A stretch of 64,000 bases of DNA, from positions 230,465 to 294,464 of the forward strand of contig WYCW01000003.1 in assembly GCA_011392765.1 (NCBI GenBank), written 5' to 3'. This document shows, in pieces, positions 35,678-43,829 of the stretch; position 1 is the stretch's first letter; every line of letters starts with the position of its first letter. Source of the DNA: Candidatus Thiosymbion ectosymbiont of Catanema sp. Cochon2018 (GTDB lineage: Bacteria > Pseudomonadota > Gammaproteobacteria > Chromatiales > Chromatiaceae). Made by a program: the position numbers and the translations under genes. The notes below the pieces were generated by a model that had not been told where the DNA came from, ran no database searches, and worked only from the letters and a program-made list of their open reading frames with translations.

Positions 35678-35947
35678 CAATGCCATTAAGTTAGCGGAAG
35701 AGCAAACTACGAATCGCGCGAATCGGCGCGAATCGACCTGTCTGCCGACAGGCAGGTCCGCGAGGATTCGCGTGATTCGTAGGTTGGGCAAAGCTCGTAG
35801 GGCGTGCCCAACACCGGTGTTGGGCATGGGCCATCCCTTGATGCGGTTCGCGGTCGAGATTGGTGTAATCCTGCTACGGTATACCGCGTTCACCGCATCC
35901 TACGTCCATCCTACGACAAGCGACCAGCAGCTAACATAATGGCATTG
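35678..35947. repeat. Inverted-end element with CAATGCCATTAAGTTAGC ends
   Basis: CAATGCCATTAAGTTAGC on the left is mirrored by GCTAACATAATGGCATTG on the right (about 270 bp apart). Inside are the CGAATC hairpin also seen at 24391-24465, an internal CCTGTCTGCCGACAGGCAGG palindrome, and a GTAGGTTGGGCAAAGC unit like the end of the element at 2971. It looks like a composite of several repeat families. It lies directly upstream of the DUF3305 gene. Confidence 0.8.
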
Positions 35948-35968
35948 CCCGGTAGATAAGGCTTTGGC

Positions 35969-36493
35969 ATGACCGCCTATCCGCACTCCCCGCCCGAGTC
36001 GCCTCGGGCGTTCCCGATCTCGGTGGTCGTGGATTTTCGCACAGAGCGGGATCGACGCTGGGGGAGCGGACACTGGGAGGTGGTCGGCGTCATCGCGGGC
36101 AGACACGTGGCCGGCGGAGACCGGACGGTGCGCGGTGCCCCGATCCGCGCTGAGGAAAACGATCGACAGACCTTGTGGACCGGACTCGCGGTCGAGCTCC
36201 ACAAGGATGAGGTCGAGAGCTATTACCACAATCTGATGGCGGAATACCCCAGCCTGTTCGTAGTCGCCCGGGACGAAGGCGACGCGCCCTTGGAACCCTA
36301 TCTGGCCAGCGTGAGTTACGGCGAGGCGTCCTCCTACATGGAAACGGACGCAAGCGTATTTTCCCTACCGATGCCGGCGGAGATCTATCGCTGGGTCGAG
36401 CAGTTCGTGCTGGAACACTATGTCCCCGAAAAGAAGAAAAAACGCCGACGTGACGACCGGAAGCAAGGGGCATTCTGTGATGGCATCCGATGA
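35969..36493 (+). CDS. DUF3305 protein (formate dehydrogenase-associated)
   Basis: A 174-residue protein of the DUF3305 family, which occurs with DUF3306 in formate-dehydrogenase gene clusters. Typical segments are FPISVVVDFR, WGSGHWEVVGVIAG, WTGLAVELHKDEVESYYHNL and VFSLPMPAEIYRWVEQFVLEHYVP, followed by a lysine/arginine-rich tail. No enzymatic motif is seen, so it is probably an assembly or expression factor. It overlaps the next gene by 14 bp. Confidence 0.88.
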   Translation: MTAYPHSPPESPRAFPISVVVDFRTERDRRWGSGHWEVVGVIAGRHVAGGDRTVRGAPIRAEENDRQTLWTGLAVELHKDEVESYYHNLMAEYPSLFVVARDEGDAPLEPYLASVSYGEASSYMETDASVFSLPMPAEIYRWVEQFVLEHYVPEKKKKRRRDDRKQGAFCDGIR

Positions 36494-37055
36494 CCGGGCC
36501 ATTGCTTCCCCACTGCAGGGCCGCGAAGATGATGAGGGCTTTGGCGCCCGTTGGTCCAGGCGCAAGCTGGAGGCGCGCCGGAACGAGCAGGATGACCCGG
36601 TGCGGGGGCCGGATCTGGCCGCTGGGGGTGGGGAGGTCTTGCCGGCGACGGAGTCTGACGCCCCCGCATTGACCGACGCCGACATGCCCCCCATCGAGTC
36701 TCTGGGTGAGGACTCCGATTATTCACCGTTTCTGTCGCCCCAGGTGAGCACGGAGCTGCGGCGCAAAGCCCTGCGCAAACTGTTCGGACTGCCCCGGTTC
36801 CGAGGCAGTGATGGACTGAATGACTATGACGAGGATTTTCGCCGATTCACCGCGCTGGGTGACATGATTACCCACGAAATGCGTCGCAGATTGGAATTGG
36901 AAGTGAAACGCGCCGATCGGGCGGCGGATCGGAAGGAGGCCGAAACGCCCCCGGTAACCGCAGTGACGACCTCGGCCGGGGAGGGAACCGCGCCGGATGC
37001 CCCGGCTGCCGAGGCCCCGACGACGCCGGCTCCCGATAGCCGTTTTCCTGGATAA
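36480..37055 (+). CDS. DUF3306 protein (formate dehydrogenase-associated)
   Basis: A 191-residue acidic protein starting at 36480 inside the end of the DUF3305 gene. DUF3306 landmarks are GFGARWSRRKLEAR, SDYSPFLSPQVSTELRRKALRKLFGLPRF and DGLNDYDEDFRRF. The C-terminus is Ala/Thr/Pro-rich and disordered. The dehydrogenase, cytochrome and ferredoxin genes that usually accompany it are not in this window. Confidence 0.88.
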   Translation: MASDDRAIASPLQGREDDEGFGARWSRRKLEARRNEQDDPVRGPDLAAGGGEVLPATESDAPALTDADMPPIESLGEDSDYSPFLSPQVSTELRRKALRKLFGLPRFRGSDGLNDYDEDFRRFTALGDMITHEMRRRLELEVKRADRAADRKEAETPPVTAVTTSAGEGTAPDAPAAEAPTTPAPDSRFPG

Positions 37056-37294
37056 GGGTCAGGTGGCCCTAGTACAGCGGCACTGAAGTACCGATAACAT
37101 GGGAATCGTTTTTTCCGCAAATGGGTAGCGGTAAATACCGGAGTGATGTAGTAAAATGTCAATTCTTACTCATTCAAGGCAATGCGATTTTTAGCATCTG
37201 TTTGGTACTAAATTTCGGTGGCCATCTCCAGAATGATTCAGTGGGGTTTGAATGACCACCTTCAGGCATCAATTCAAGCACAGGGTTTTTCGCT
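37056..37294. other. Gap before the IS1-like remnant
   Basis: No gene is visible. The sequence becomes AT-rich and leads into the zinc-ribbon remnant at 37295, so it probably contains the old left end of that insertion sequence. I could not define its terminal repeats. Confidence 0.35.
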
Positions 37295-37553
37295 ATGATT
37301 CTTGAAAAGAAAGTCCACGTTTGCCGCAAATGTCAAAGTGAAGATATTGTCAAGAATGGCACAAATGGGAGTGGCAGTCCACAATATCATTGTAAAACCT
37401 GTGGTGCTTATGGCGTACTTGAACCCTGACAGGATTATACGGAAGAAGAAAAAGAGATCATTATCTTTTTCTAAATGCCTCCATATGCATGAGATTTGTT
37501 TGAAACTCTTTCTGCATCGCTATAATACCGAGTTATTACCATCTGTTGGTTAA
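37295..37553 (+). pseudogene. IS1-like transposase remnant (different from the 905-bp IS)
   Basis: Reads MILEKKVHVCRKCQSEDIVK, then YHCKTCGAYGVLEP, a zinc-ribbon InsA N-terminus, then a stop, then DYTEEEKEIIIFF and more stops. The motif order matches IS1-family InsA proteins but not the copies at 25289 and 39555. The catalytic part is lost, although a short C-terminal-like piece (HRYNTELLPSVG) ends at 37553. Confidence 0.65.
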
Positions 37554-37590
37554 GATTCCACTTACATATTAGCCACTACCCGATCCATTT

Positions 37591-37697
37591 TATACTGCCA
37601 CACGGTACAATCTGCGCATTTCATTCCCTCTCCCTCCGGGAGAGGGCGGGGGTGAGGGGGAAATTCAAACGCTCGAATTGTACCGTGTGGCAGTATA
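37591..37697. repeat. TATACTGCCACACGG-ended palindrome (family B), copy 1
   Basis: TATACTGCCACACGGTACAA on the left is inverted as TTGTACCGTGTGGCAGTATA on the right. A central GAGGGCGGGGGTGAGGGGGAA segment makes an additional hairpin. A second copy lies in the opposite orientation at 45355-45454. The rest of 37698-37867 shows nothing recognisable. Confidence 0.85.
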
Positions 37698-37867
37698 ACC
37701 AGACAGCTTCTAAGAAACTGCCGTGGAATGACCGAACCTTAAAACCGTCTTGAAGGACGTTTGCTTTGCCCATGACTACCGGCTGGAATTCCGCACACTA
37801 ACCACCCGGATTTCATCGACATCTATGCGGCGTTTGATGATAAAGATATACCTGAGTTTTGGTTGTC

Positions 37868-38905
37868 ATGGTGAGTGAGCGAAAAGCGGTCGCTCTGGTT
37901 TCAGGGGGGCTCGACTCCATGCTTGCCGTGCGCGTCGTCCAGGACCAGGGCATTCACGTAGAGGGCCTGAACTTTTTCACCGGCTTTTGCGTAGAAGGTC
38001 ACACCCACGCTATCCGTAAGAACGCCAAGCCTAAGCGCAACAATGCACTCTGGGTGGCCGAGCGCTTGGGTATGAAATTACACTTCATCGATGTCGTCGA
38101 GGATTACCGGGATGTGGTCCTGAATCCGAAGTATGGATACGGAGCCAATCTCAATCCGTGTCTCGACTGCAAGATTTTCATGGTGCAGCGGGCCTTCGAG
38201 TGGATGCGTGAGCATGGGTTCGACTTTATTATCACCGGTGAGGTTATGGGACAAAGGCCCAAATCTCAACGCAAGGATACCTTGCCAATCGTGCAGCGTG
38301 ATTCGGGAGTCGGTGATTTACTGTTGCGGCCCTTATGTGCCAGGTACCTGCCGCCGACCCGAGCGGAGCGGGAGGGTTGGGTGGAGCGTGAGCGCCTGCT
38401 CGGTTTCTCCGGGCGCAGCAGGAAGCCGCAGATGGCATTGGCAAAGGAGTATGGGCTCGATGACTATGCCCAACCGGCCGGTGGTTGCTGCTTTCTGACC
38501 GATCCCCGGTACGCCGTGAAGCTGACGGATCTGTGGAGCAGCCGCGGTGAGCGTGTCTATGACCTGGACGACATCATGCTCCTGAAGGTGGGGCGCCACA
38601 TCCGGCCGCGACCTAACTTCAAGGTCATCATTGCCCGCGAGGAAGGTGAGGGACGTTTTCTCAGCGGGTTTCGCAAGCGTTTCATCAGTATCAGAACGCT
38701 CGGTCACGGCGGACCCGAGGCCCTGATCGATGGTGTGGTGACGGACAATGACATCGAATTGGCGGCGCGGTTGGTGGCACGCTATGGCCAGGGACGCGAC
38801 TGCGAGTCCGTCCGCCTCGAGGTCAGGGCCCTTTCAGGCTCCACGCGAGAGCTCGAGGTCCGTCCCTTCGCCCCGCAGGAGATCCCTAAAGCGTGGACAC
38901 TCTAG
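37868..38905 (+). CDS. PP-loop ATP-pyrophosphatase, thiouridylase-like
   Basis: A 345-residue protein. The PP-loop signature is LVSGGLDSML near residues 10-19. Conserved cysteines occur in NPCLDCKIFM and PAGGCCFLTD, a pattern seen in proteins annotated as tRNA 2-thiouridylase-like or sulfur-trafficking PP-loop enzymes, which adenylate a substrate before sulfur transfer. GEVMGQRPKSQRKD is another family landmark. I place the start at ATG 37868, but TTG 37859 and GTG 37871 cannot be excluded because no strong Shine-Dalgarno is present. The precise substrate is not known. Confidence 0.8.
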   Translation: MVSERKAVALVSGGLDSMLAVRVVQDQGIHVEGLNFFTGFCVEGHTHAIRKNAKPKRNNALWVAERLGMKLHFIDVVEDYRDVVLNPKYGYGANLNPCLDCKIFMVQRAFEWMREHGFDFIITGEVMGQRPKSQRKDTLPIVQRDSGVGDLLLRPLCARYLPPTRAEREGWVERERLLGFSGRSRKPQMALAKEYGLDDYAQPAGGCCFLTDPRYAVKLTDLWSSRGERVYDLDDIMLLKVGRHIRPRPNFKVIIAREEGEGRFLSGFRKRFISIRTLGHGGPEALIDGVVTDNDIELAARLVARYGQGRDCESVRLEVRALSGSTRELEVRPFAPQEIPKAWTL

Positions 38906-38907
38906 CG

Positions 38908-38930
38908 AGGCTTCGCCTCAGACCGACGAG
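38908..38930. repeat. Left arm of a 23-bp inverted repeat (partner 45186-45208)
   Basis: AGGCTTCGCCTCAGACCGAC plus three further bases is an exact reverse complement of 45186-45208. The two arms bracket 6.3 kb that contains the intron, attC, IS copy B, the TA pair and the PvuII-like RM genes. Confidence 0.75.
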
Positions 38931-39084
38931 TGCCCAACCCGAGCTTCGTCGCAAAGCTCCAATCGAACAGGATTTACAGGATTCTTGTATTTCCTGAAGG
39001 CTGGAGACGGTTTATCAAAAAGTGATACCGAGATTCCCTCAAATGATAATTCTGCAGCCAACATTCAAAGCCTCTGGCGACACC
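38931..39084. other. Short gap between the PP-loop gene and the intron end
   Basis: Contains one CAGGATTTACAGGATT unit at about 38970 but no gene. Bases 39081-39084 (CACC, read GGTG on the minus strand) would be the first bases of the intron's 3' exon. Confidence 0.4.
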
Positions 39085-39122
39085 GGGTAGGTTAGGAGTC
39101 TCGCGACTCCCTTCCCCCCTCA

Positions 39123-39156
39123 GAACCGTACAAGCGACTTTCACCGCATACGGCTC
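39123..39156 (-). ncRNA. Group II intron domain V
   Basis: A 34-nt hairpin with 5' GAGCC, a GAAA tetraloop and 3' GGTTC, the catalytic core of group II ribozymes. Pairing between GAGCCGTATGCG and CGC.TGTACGGTTC is nearly complete. Confidence 0.8.
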
Positions 39157-39652
39157 AAGCATGACAAGCACCCTCCAGGTATGGAAGGTGCGGCTATATC
39201 GAGTGAATACTGCCTTGATGATACGCTTTTGCCGGGACTTTATCTTGCGGTAACTGGCGCTCCCGTTGATGGCATGCCAGCCGTTAAGACCCGTGGCCGC
39301 TGGCAACACGAGGTGGCCCATTATCAACATGCCCATGGTTGAGATTTGCTCCAGTTTCTCCTCCTGTCACACCGACGGGCGTGTTGCACGCCTCATAGGA
39401 AGTCAGCCCTCTTGCGCGTGGGACAACGTTGGAATCCCGATCCGCCCCATTACAGAACGACCTTCGCTTTTTCCCGTTCTTACGATTGGACTACGCAAGG
39501 GCTTACGCATTGCACCACCTTGAGGGCCATACCGGCTGACCACGTTCCGCTACCGGTAGTGTTATTACTTTGTTTCTTAATTATAAATCACTTGATATAA
39601 TTACCTGAGCTTTAAGCTATTAACCGAACAAAATTTTACCGAGGAAACTCTT

Positions 39653-39940
39653 ATGGTATTACTACCCGTAAAATGCCCTGTCTGCAATGGTATTGATGTT
39701 ACTAAACATGGCAACACCAGCAATGGCAAGCAGCGTTTTATTTGCAAAGAACAGGCCTGTGAGGGCAAAACGTTTATCCAGGATTATTCCGAGAAAGGGC
39801 GGTTACCGGAAACGAAACAACAAATCATTGAGATGGCACTGAATGGCAGCGGCATTCGTGATACCGCGCGGGTACTGGGTATCAGTCCTGTGACCGTTAT
39901 CAATGAATTAAAAAAAAAGAACCCGAGTTGCATGCCGTGA
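39653..39940 (+). CDS. IS1-family InsA (copy B)
   Basis: 95 residues, identical in translation to the copy at 25808-26095: zinc ribbon CPVCNG...CKEQAC and HTH TARVLGISPVTVINE. The A9 run at 39910-39918 is the likely -1 frameshift site. Confidence 0.9.
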   Translation: MVLLPVKCPVCNGIDVTKHGNTSNGKQRFICKEQACEGKTFIQDYSEKGRLPETKQQIIEMALNGSGIRDTARVLGISPVTVINELKKKNPSCMP

Positions 39941-40428
39941 ATCACGATTTTTTAGCGACCCACACGCCTGAGCAGATTGTGGTAGATATTCTAAAAGTAG
40001 AGGATTATCATGATGTTAGCAAGCAAGGCGCCACCGTTGAAATGGATGAGATGTGGAGTTATGTAGGGAGTAAAGCCAATCAAAGATGGTTGTGGCATGC
40101 TATTGATCGGGCCACGGGTAAGGTGTTGGCTTATGTATTCGGGAAACGTCGAGATGAGGTTTTTCTTGAATTAAAAGGGTTATTAGAGCCATTTGGGATT
40201 ACCCGTTTTTATACCGACGACTGGGGTGCCTATAAGCGCCATTTAGATCCCGAAAAACATGTCGTTGGAAAACAAAACACGCAGAAAATAGAACGCAAAC
40301 ATTTGACGCTACGGACGCGAATCAAGCGGCTTGCGCGTAAGACGATTTGTTTTTCAAAACTGAATCAAATGCACGATATTGTCATCGGATTATTCGTGAA
40401 TCGTTATGAGTTCGGCGCCGCCGTTTGA
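39928..40428 (+). CDS. IS1-family InsB catalytic domain (copy B)
   Basis: 166 residues in the -1 frame relative to InsA, identical in translation to copy A, with the same DDE residues (VEMDEMW, YTDDWG, KIERKH). Expressed as an InsA-InsB fusion by slippage. Confidence 0.9.
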   Translation: MHAVNHDFLATHTPEQIVVDILKVEDYHDVSKQGATVEMDEMWSYVGSKANQRWLWHAIDRATGKVLAYVFGKRRDEVFLELKGLLEPFGITRFYTDDWGAYKRHLDPEKHVVGKQNTQKIERKHLTLRTRIKRLARKTICFSKLNQMHDIVIGLFVNRYEFGAAV

Positions 40429-40821
40429 AATCCTTAAGCAACAAAGTTAGAACACTACCCCGCTACCTTCACCGACCGACTTAGAACCCTTCTGTGTGCC
40501 GGATGGGACATCGGATGTGTCGGCTCGCCGTCAATACTCACCGACCGGCCCATCTGTGCCATTTTGGCTCTGGAGCCGAAGGGTAGCGCTCGCTCCGCAC
40601 CTTTTACGACACGTAAACGAAGGTTCAGATCGCTTGTTCTTATCGGTCATTTCCTGAGCATCTTCCGTGTGCTACTCACTTTCAATGCGGTTATCGAGTG
40701 CTTGAGACCCCGCCGTTGCCGGCAACGCCCCCTCGATCAGGAAACAGGTGACATCACACCCTGCCTAAATCATTGCATCCAGTCAAAGTCTAGGAGTAAA
40801 TCTAGCAACCTTGTGTCGCAA

Positions 40822-40922
40822 TAACGTTTGGGCTCAGGCGCCCAATGCCGCGTGGCACTGAGCTTGAAAGTTGCTGAGGAGCCAGACCGCGGCATTGGGT
40901 CGCTTGCAGCTGAATGTTAGGC
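40822..40922 (+). other. Integron-type attC recombination site
   Basis: The right core is GTTAGGC (40916-40922), matching GTTRRRY. The left side begins TAAC at 40822. Between them long imperfect arms pair: GCCCAATGCCGCG against CGCGGCATTGGGTCGC, and TAACGTTTGGGCTC against GCAGCTGAATGTTA. If the intron is removed, the minus strand reads GTTA joined to GGT, restoring the left core as ACCTAAC on the plus strand (RYYYAAC). No integrase gene is present in the window, so it would be an isolated cassette remnant. Confidence 0.65.
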
Positions 40923-41080
40923 GAATGAGCTGTGAAAACGACCCATCAATTAAGCCTGGCTCCTTTTTTCACAACGGTTTGAATTCGCAAAACCTCTCTT
41001 CGCAGAAGGATAAATAGCCTGTATGCGTTATGATAATGTGATCTAATATTGTTAGCAGAGATGTCAATACAACAACAATG

Positions 41081-41534
41081 TTATTCATGTTCCAACGGAT
41101 TTTTTATCTCAAGAAAAGTGAATTCTTCAAAATCTTTCGTATTCACGGTATAGAGTCCGGAAATACCGTGGTCTTTTAACGTGGCAGCCAGGGCAACATC
41201 AAAAATCTTCTTTCGCGTGGTGACAGATTTGAGCAGCCCGATAAGCGTCTCAAGTTGCGTCGACTAGTGATACAGAATCGCGACGCCGGTATCCACATAG
41301 TCTTGGACAATTTGGATGGCATCAGGTAACAGCAACGGCGCTTTAAGCCGATGCCATGTGATAACATTGAGAAACTCCATAAGGACTTGGGACTTGTGCA
41401 GGAAGACACACGGAGAGATGACCGTCGGCGTCCCGCGTATTCATGACCTGTTCAACAAAGACTTTAGCGTGCGGATGAAATGGAGAGGCGGTATTATGCG
41501 CATAGATCAACATATTGGTATCAAGGGCATACAT
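41081..41534 (-). pseudogene. PIN-domain toxin, inactivated
   Basis: Begins MYALDTNMLIYAHNTASPFHPHAKVF, a PIN/VapC N-terminus with the first catalytic aspartate in LDTN. At about 41390-41404 a CAAGTCC duplication breaks the frame after VCLPAQV. The frame resumes with MEFLNVITWHRLKAPLLL, is cut by an in-frame TAG near 41264, and continues through the end LYTVNTKDFEEFTFLEIKNPLEHE. The start codon overlaps the stop of the upstream antitoxin gene. These changes are a 7-bp duplication and a nonsense codon, so this gene looks truly dead. Confidence 0.75.
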
Positions 41535-41749
41535 TATGCATTACCTCGTTCCGCATACATTTCTTCTCGGTCAAGGGCAATATCTGTCCCCAAGTTGAAT
41601 GTCCGAACCGTAAACGAATGCTGCGGCATCATGCTGGATTGAGGGGGCACGATGTCGTGCTTGAGGGATTGCAGCAACACCTCTATGGCCTGAATCCGAT
41701 CAGTCATTGGCGCATGCCGAAGTTGCTCCACCATGTCTTGAGCAAGCAT
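41534..41749 (-). CDS. Antitoxin of the PIN pair
   Basis: A 71-residue protein (MLAQDMVEQLRHAPMTDRIQ) with a helical N-terminus and a C-terminal tail ending YAERGNA. The position immediately before a PIN gene, with a one-base stop/start overlap, indicates a VapB-like antitoxin role, although I do not recognise the DNA-binding fold. It appears intact, which fits a TA pair whose toxin was inactivated. Confidence 0.6.
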   Translation of the reverse strand: MLAQDMVEQLRHAPMTDRIQAIEVLLQSLKHDIVPPQSSMMPQHSFTVRTFNLGTDIALDREEMYAERGNA

Positions 41750-41874
41750 CTGATTCTCCTTCTAACTCACAACAGGTAAACCATCGCCTCTGGCGGTGGA
41801 CTCCGAAAGGCTCTGACTCCTTTTCCCGTTGATTTCGGCTTTATAGTTTTTCAATCTCCCCGATTGAAAGCCCT

Positions 41875-42090
41875 GACGCTTTAGCAATAATTGTTATACC
41901 CGACTTTTTCTTGCTTCATTACCTTTTGCCATTTCAATGGCTTTTTCTTTTTCCTTTCCTCTCCCCAAGCTGGAGTCCTTCCTCCTTACCTTCTTAATCC
42001 CTCTTCTTTGCCTTTCTTTTCCCCAAGTTGAATCCCTTCATTGAACCCCTCTTTTAACCCCTCTGTTTTGCCTTCGTTCTGATCCGCTCC
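41875..42090 (-). pseudogene. Tail of an Rpn-type (PD-(D/E)XK) recombination-promoting nuclease
   Basis: In shifted minus-strand frames the sequence reads EGLKEGFNEGIQLGEKKGKEEG followed after a frame change by KAIEMAKGNEA. Runs of EG-x3-EG-x3-G and KAIEMAK are typical of the C-terminus of Rpn/PDDEXK putative transposases. The catalytic part is missing. The purine-rich strand bias of 41890-42060 is explained by this repetitive coding. Confidence 0.5.
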
Positions 42091-42551
42091 TTGAGTTTAT
42101 ATAAGGCAAAATCCATTTCCTTTCTGAAGTTTCTTGAAGATCCCCGCATCGACAAAAACTATGATAGGAGTTTCTTCGCTGATGATGAGGTGATCGATGA
42201 CTTCGATATTTAAAGAATTTTCCGCTGAATAAAGTGATCGATTTGAGGTCACGATCTTCGTAGGAAGAGAGCGTCACATTCTCGGGATGGTTATGGACCA
42301 TAATCACCCGAACAGCCAGCAGCCAAATCGCCATACGGAAGGCTTCTCTGGGTTTGATGCTCGCCATGTTGGCAGAACCGAGCGACCAATTCGATATCAG
42401 AGGATCTTGGCTGACGATTCAAACCCACTATCCGAAGTGTTCCTGACCTTACGATTTTATTCTCTCTGCGGAGAATCTGGCGCATGATCGGATAGATGTC
42501 TTCCGCACCGTTTACGGTGACTTTCTGTTGCTTGCTTAATTTGACTTCCAT
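42091..42551 (-). pseudogene. RadC/JAB-domain protein, frameshifted
   Basis: Starts MEVKLSKQQKVTVNGAEDIY and, after frame changes, reads DIELV, then NMASIKPREAFRMAIWLLAV, then IMVHNHPEN, the metal-binding HxHP motif of JAB/RadC proteins. RadC-type genes are common on mobile islands. At least three frame changes break it. Confidence 0.7.
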
Positions 42552-42819
42552 TGCAAATGATCCTCTTATAGCCCAATGACAGATGGTTTCTTAGTTGTAT
42601 GCAGGCGCTCGAAAAAGTGGAAAGGACCAGGTTCAATTTCTGAAAACTTTTCCTATCTGCCCGCGATTAGGAAAAAGTTGAATTGAGCCCAGCTCTCTTT
42701 TCTCCCCCGGTATCCTCTATTTGATAAGTCGCACGGTCTTCTCGAAACATTCTCATTTGCGCTCTGTATTCCGAGGAGACCAATTGACCGACCACTCTTG
42801 ATTTCGTCATAAATACTTC
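42552..42819. other. Gap without recognised features
   Basis: AT-rich, no clear gene on either strand, between the RadC remnant and the 3' end of the methylase. Confidence 0.35.
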
Positions 42820-43742
42820 TCAACGCGTGTCTTCTGTTGCTTCTTTATCTAAGAATCTAAACGCCGAAACCGCTACATAATCTATTTCGCTATCAAAATG
42901 CCATCCACTCGCGTTGTTCTCTTTTTCTGCAACGTAGCCGGTCGTATTCGATCAGAAAATATATCCAACGATCAGTCGCCGGAAGTCAGTAAGAAAACGA
43001 AGAACTCGGGAAGCTTCAGCGGGAAATCTTGCTGGGTGCCTTTTACAGATATTGCCTTACCATCAGACATGTATGCGCCATTTGATTCAGAATTTGGTAT
43101 CTGCAATAAATTCGAGGGGATAGCACCATTGTTGTTTTTACTTAAATCTTTTTCAATATATCATGTCTGATGGTCTCTTCATTGGATCATAGAATTTATC
43201 TGGATCCCTCTAACAGTTTTTCATTCTGTCGCTGTATTCTGTAAGAACTTTCGTTACATCAGCTTTTGGAAACTCAGTTTTTGCTAAACCACCAAACGGT
43301 GTTAACCGAATCTTTAGCTCTTATTTTCCTTTTATTCACCCATTCTGTATCGAGCGGCAGCTTTGAAGGATTAAACCAATAAAAATCTTCCGCAAGATAA
43401 AACCCCAAGTCATCACAAAAATGAATTGAATACGAAATTGTAAAGGCTTCTGGCTGGCACGCCTTTACGGTACGCCCACCCAAATCCTGGGAACAAGAAG
43501 CTCCCATCCGGACGCAGTTTTGCAAAATCAACTTCATAAATCTGATAACCACTCTATGTATTCATCTTGATCCTATTCCACGTATTCCTTCTTCTTTCTT
43601 TGTGAGGCAAGGAGGCTGGTCATCACCAAGATTTACCGAGGTTGTCTGGGAGTTGTTCAAGAAGTTCAAGAGAATCACCACAATAGCTCGACCCCAATCC
43701 GTCATTATAAGCAGGTTTAGTAGATAATATGAGGACATGTCT
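42820..43742 (-). pseudogene. PvuII-type N4-cytosine methyltransferase, frameshifted
   Basis: Read across frames, the minus strand gives YCGDSLELLEQLPDN, then an SVNLVMTSPP motif IV (catalytic TSPP of N4-cytosine methylases) followed by QRKKEY, then DGSF...WAYRKGVPARSLYN, EDFYWFNPSKLP, EWVNKRKIRAKDSVNTVWWFSK, FPKADVTKVLTEYSDRMK, GAIPSNLLQI, LPEFFVFLTD, SNTTGYVAEKEN and finally SAFRFLDKEATEDTR with a stop at 42820. This is the whole length of an M.PvuII-like enzyme. Breaks are small frame changes, mostly one base in homopolymers. It is divergent from the C and R genes, as in PvuII. Confidence 0.85.
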
Positions 43743-43773
43743 GTAACTGTCGGCGCTGTCGTTGGCATGGTGC

Positions 43774-43802
43774 TACTTATAGTCTATGTGACATATAAAG
43801 TC
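43774..43802. promoter_or_regulatory. C-box pair of the PvuII-like system
   Basis: ACTTATAGTC (43774-43783) and GACATATAAAGTC (43790-43802) form two near-palindromic half-sites in the divergent region between the methylase and controller genes, exactly where a PvuII-type operator should be. The first is identical to the half-site at 8793-8802. Confidence 0.75.
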
Positions 43803-43829
43803 ATCAATACACAGATTATAGCTTCATGC

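Larger units (their letters stand above)
39555..40459 (+). mobile_element. IS1-family insertion sequence, copy B (905 bp)
   Basis: Same 905-bp element as copy A but in the opposite orientation, bounded by GGTAGTGTTATTACTTTG and CAAAGTTAGAACACTACC. It is flanked by a perfect 8-bp target duplication CCGCTACC (39547-39554 and 40460-40467), typical of IS1. It lies inside the group II intron. The copies are almost identical, so transposition was recent. Confidence 0.95.
39085..40821 (-). mobile_element. Deleted group II intron inserted in an attC site
   Basis: On the minus strand, 39156 to 39123 reads as a 34-nt domain V: GAGCCGTATGCGGTGAAAGT at its start and ACGGTTC at its end, with a GAAA loop. 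A domain-VI-like hairpin GGAGTCGCGAGACTCC follows, then CTAACCTACCC, a plausible 3' terminus. The 5' end would be TTGCGACACAAGG at 40821. Upstream of domain V a short frame reads GWHAINGSASYRKIKSRQKRIIKAV, resembling the N-terminal domain of intron reverse transcriptases, but the polymerase is missing. Without the nested IS and its target duplication the intron is only about 824 nt, so it has lost most of its ORF and would need help from another intron to move. Confidence 0.7.

Noticed and set aside
42898..43170. 90-codon plus-strand frame with VVLFFCNVAGR
   Set aside because: It is antisense of the methylase 3' part, which reads LPEFFVFLTD and SNTTGYVAEKEN on the minus strand.
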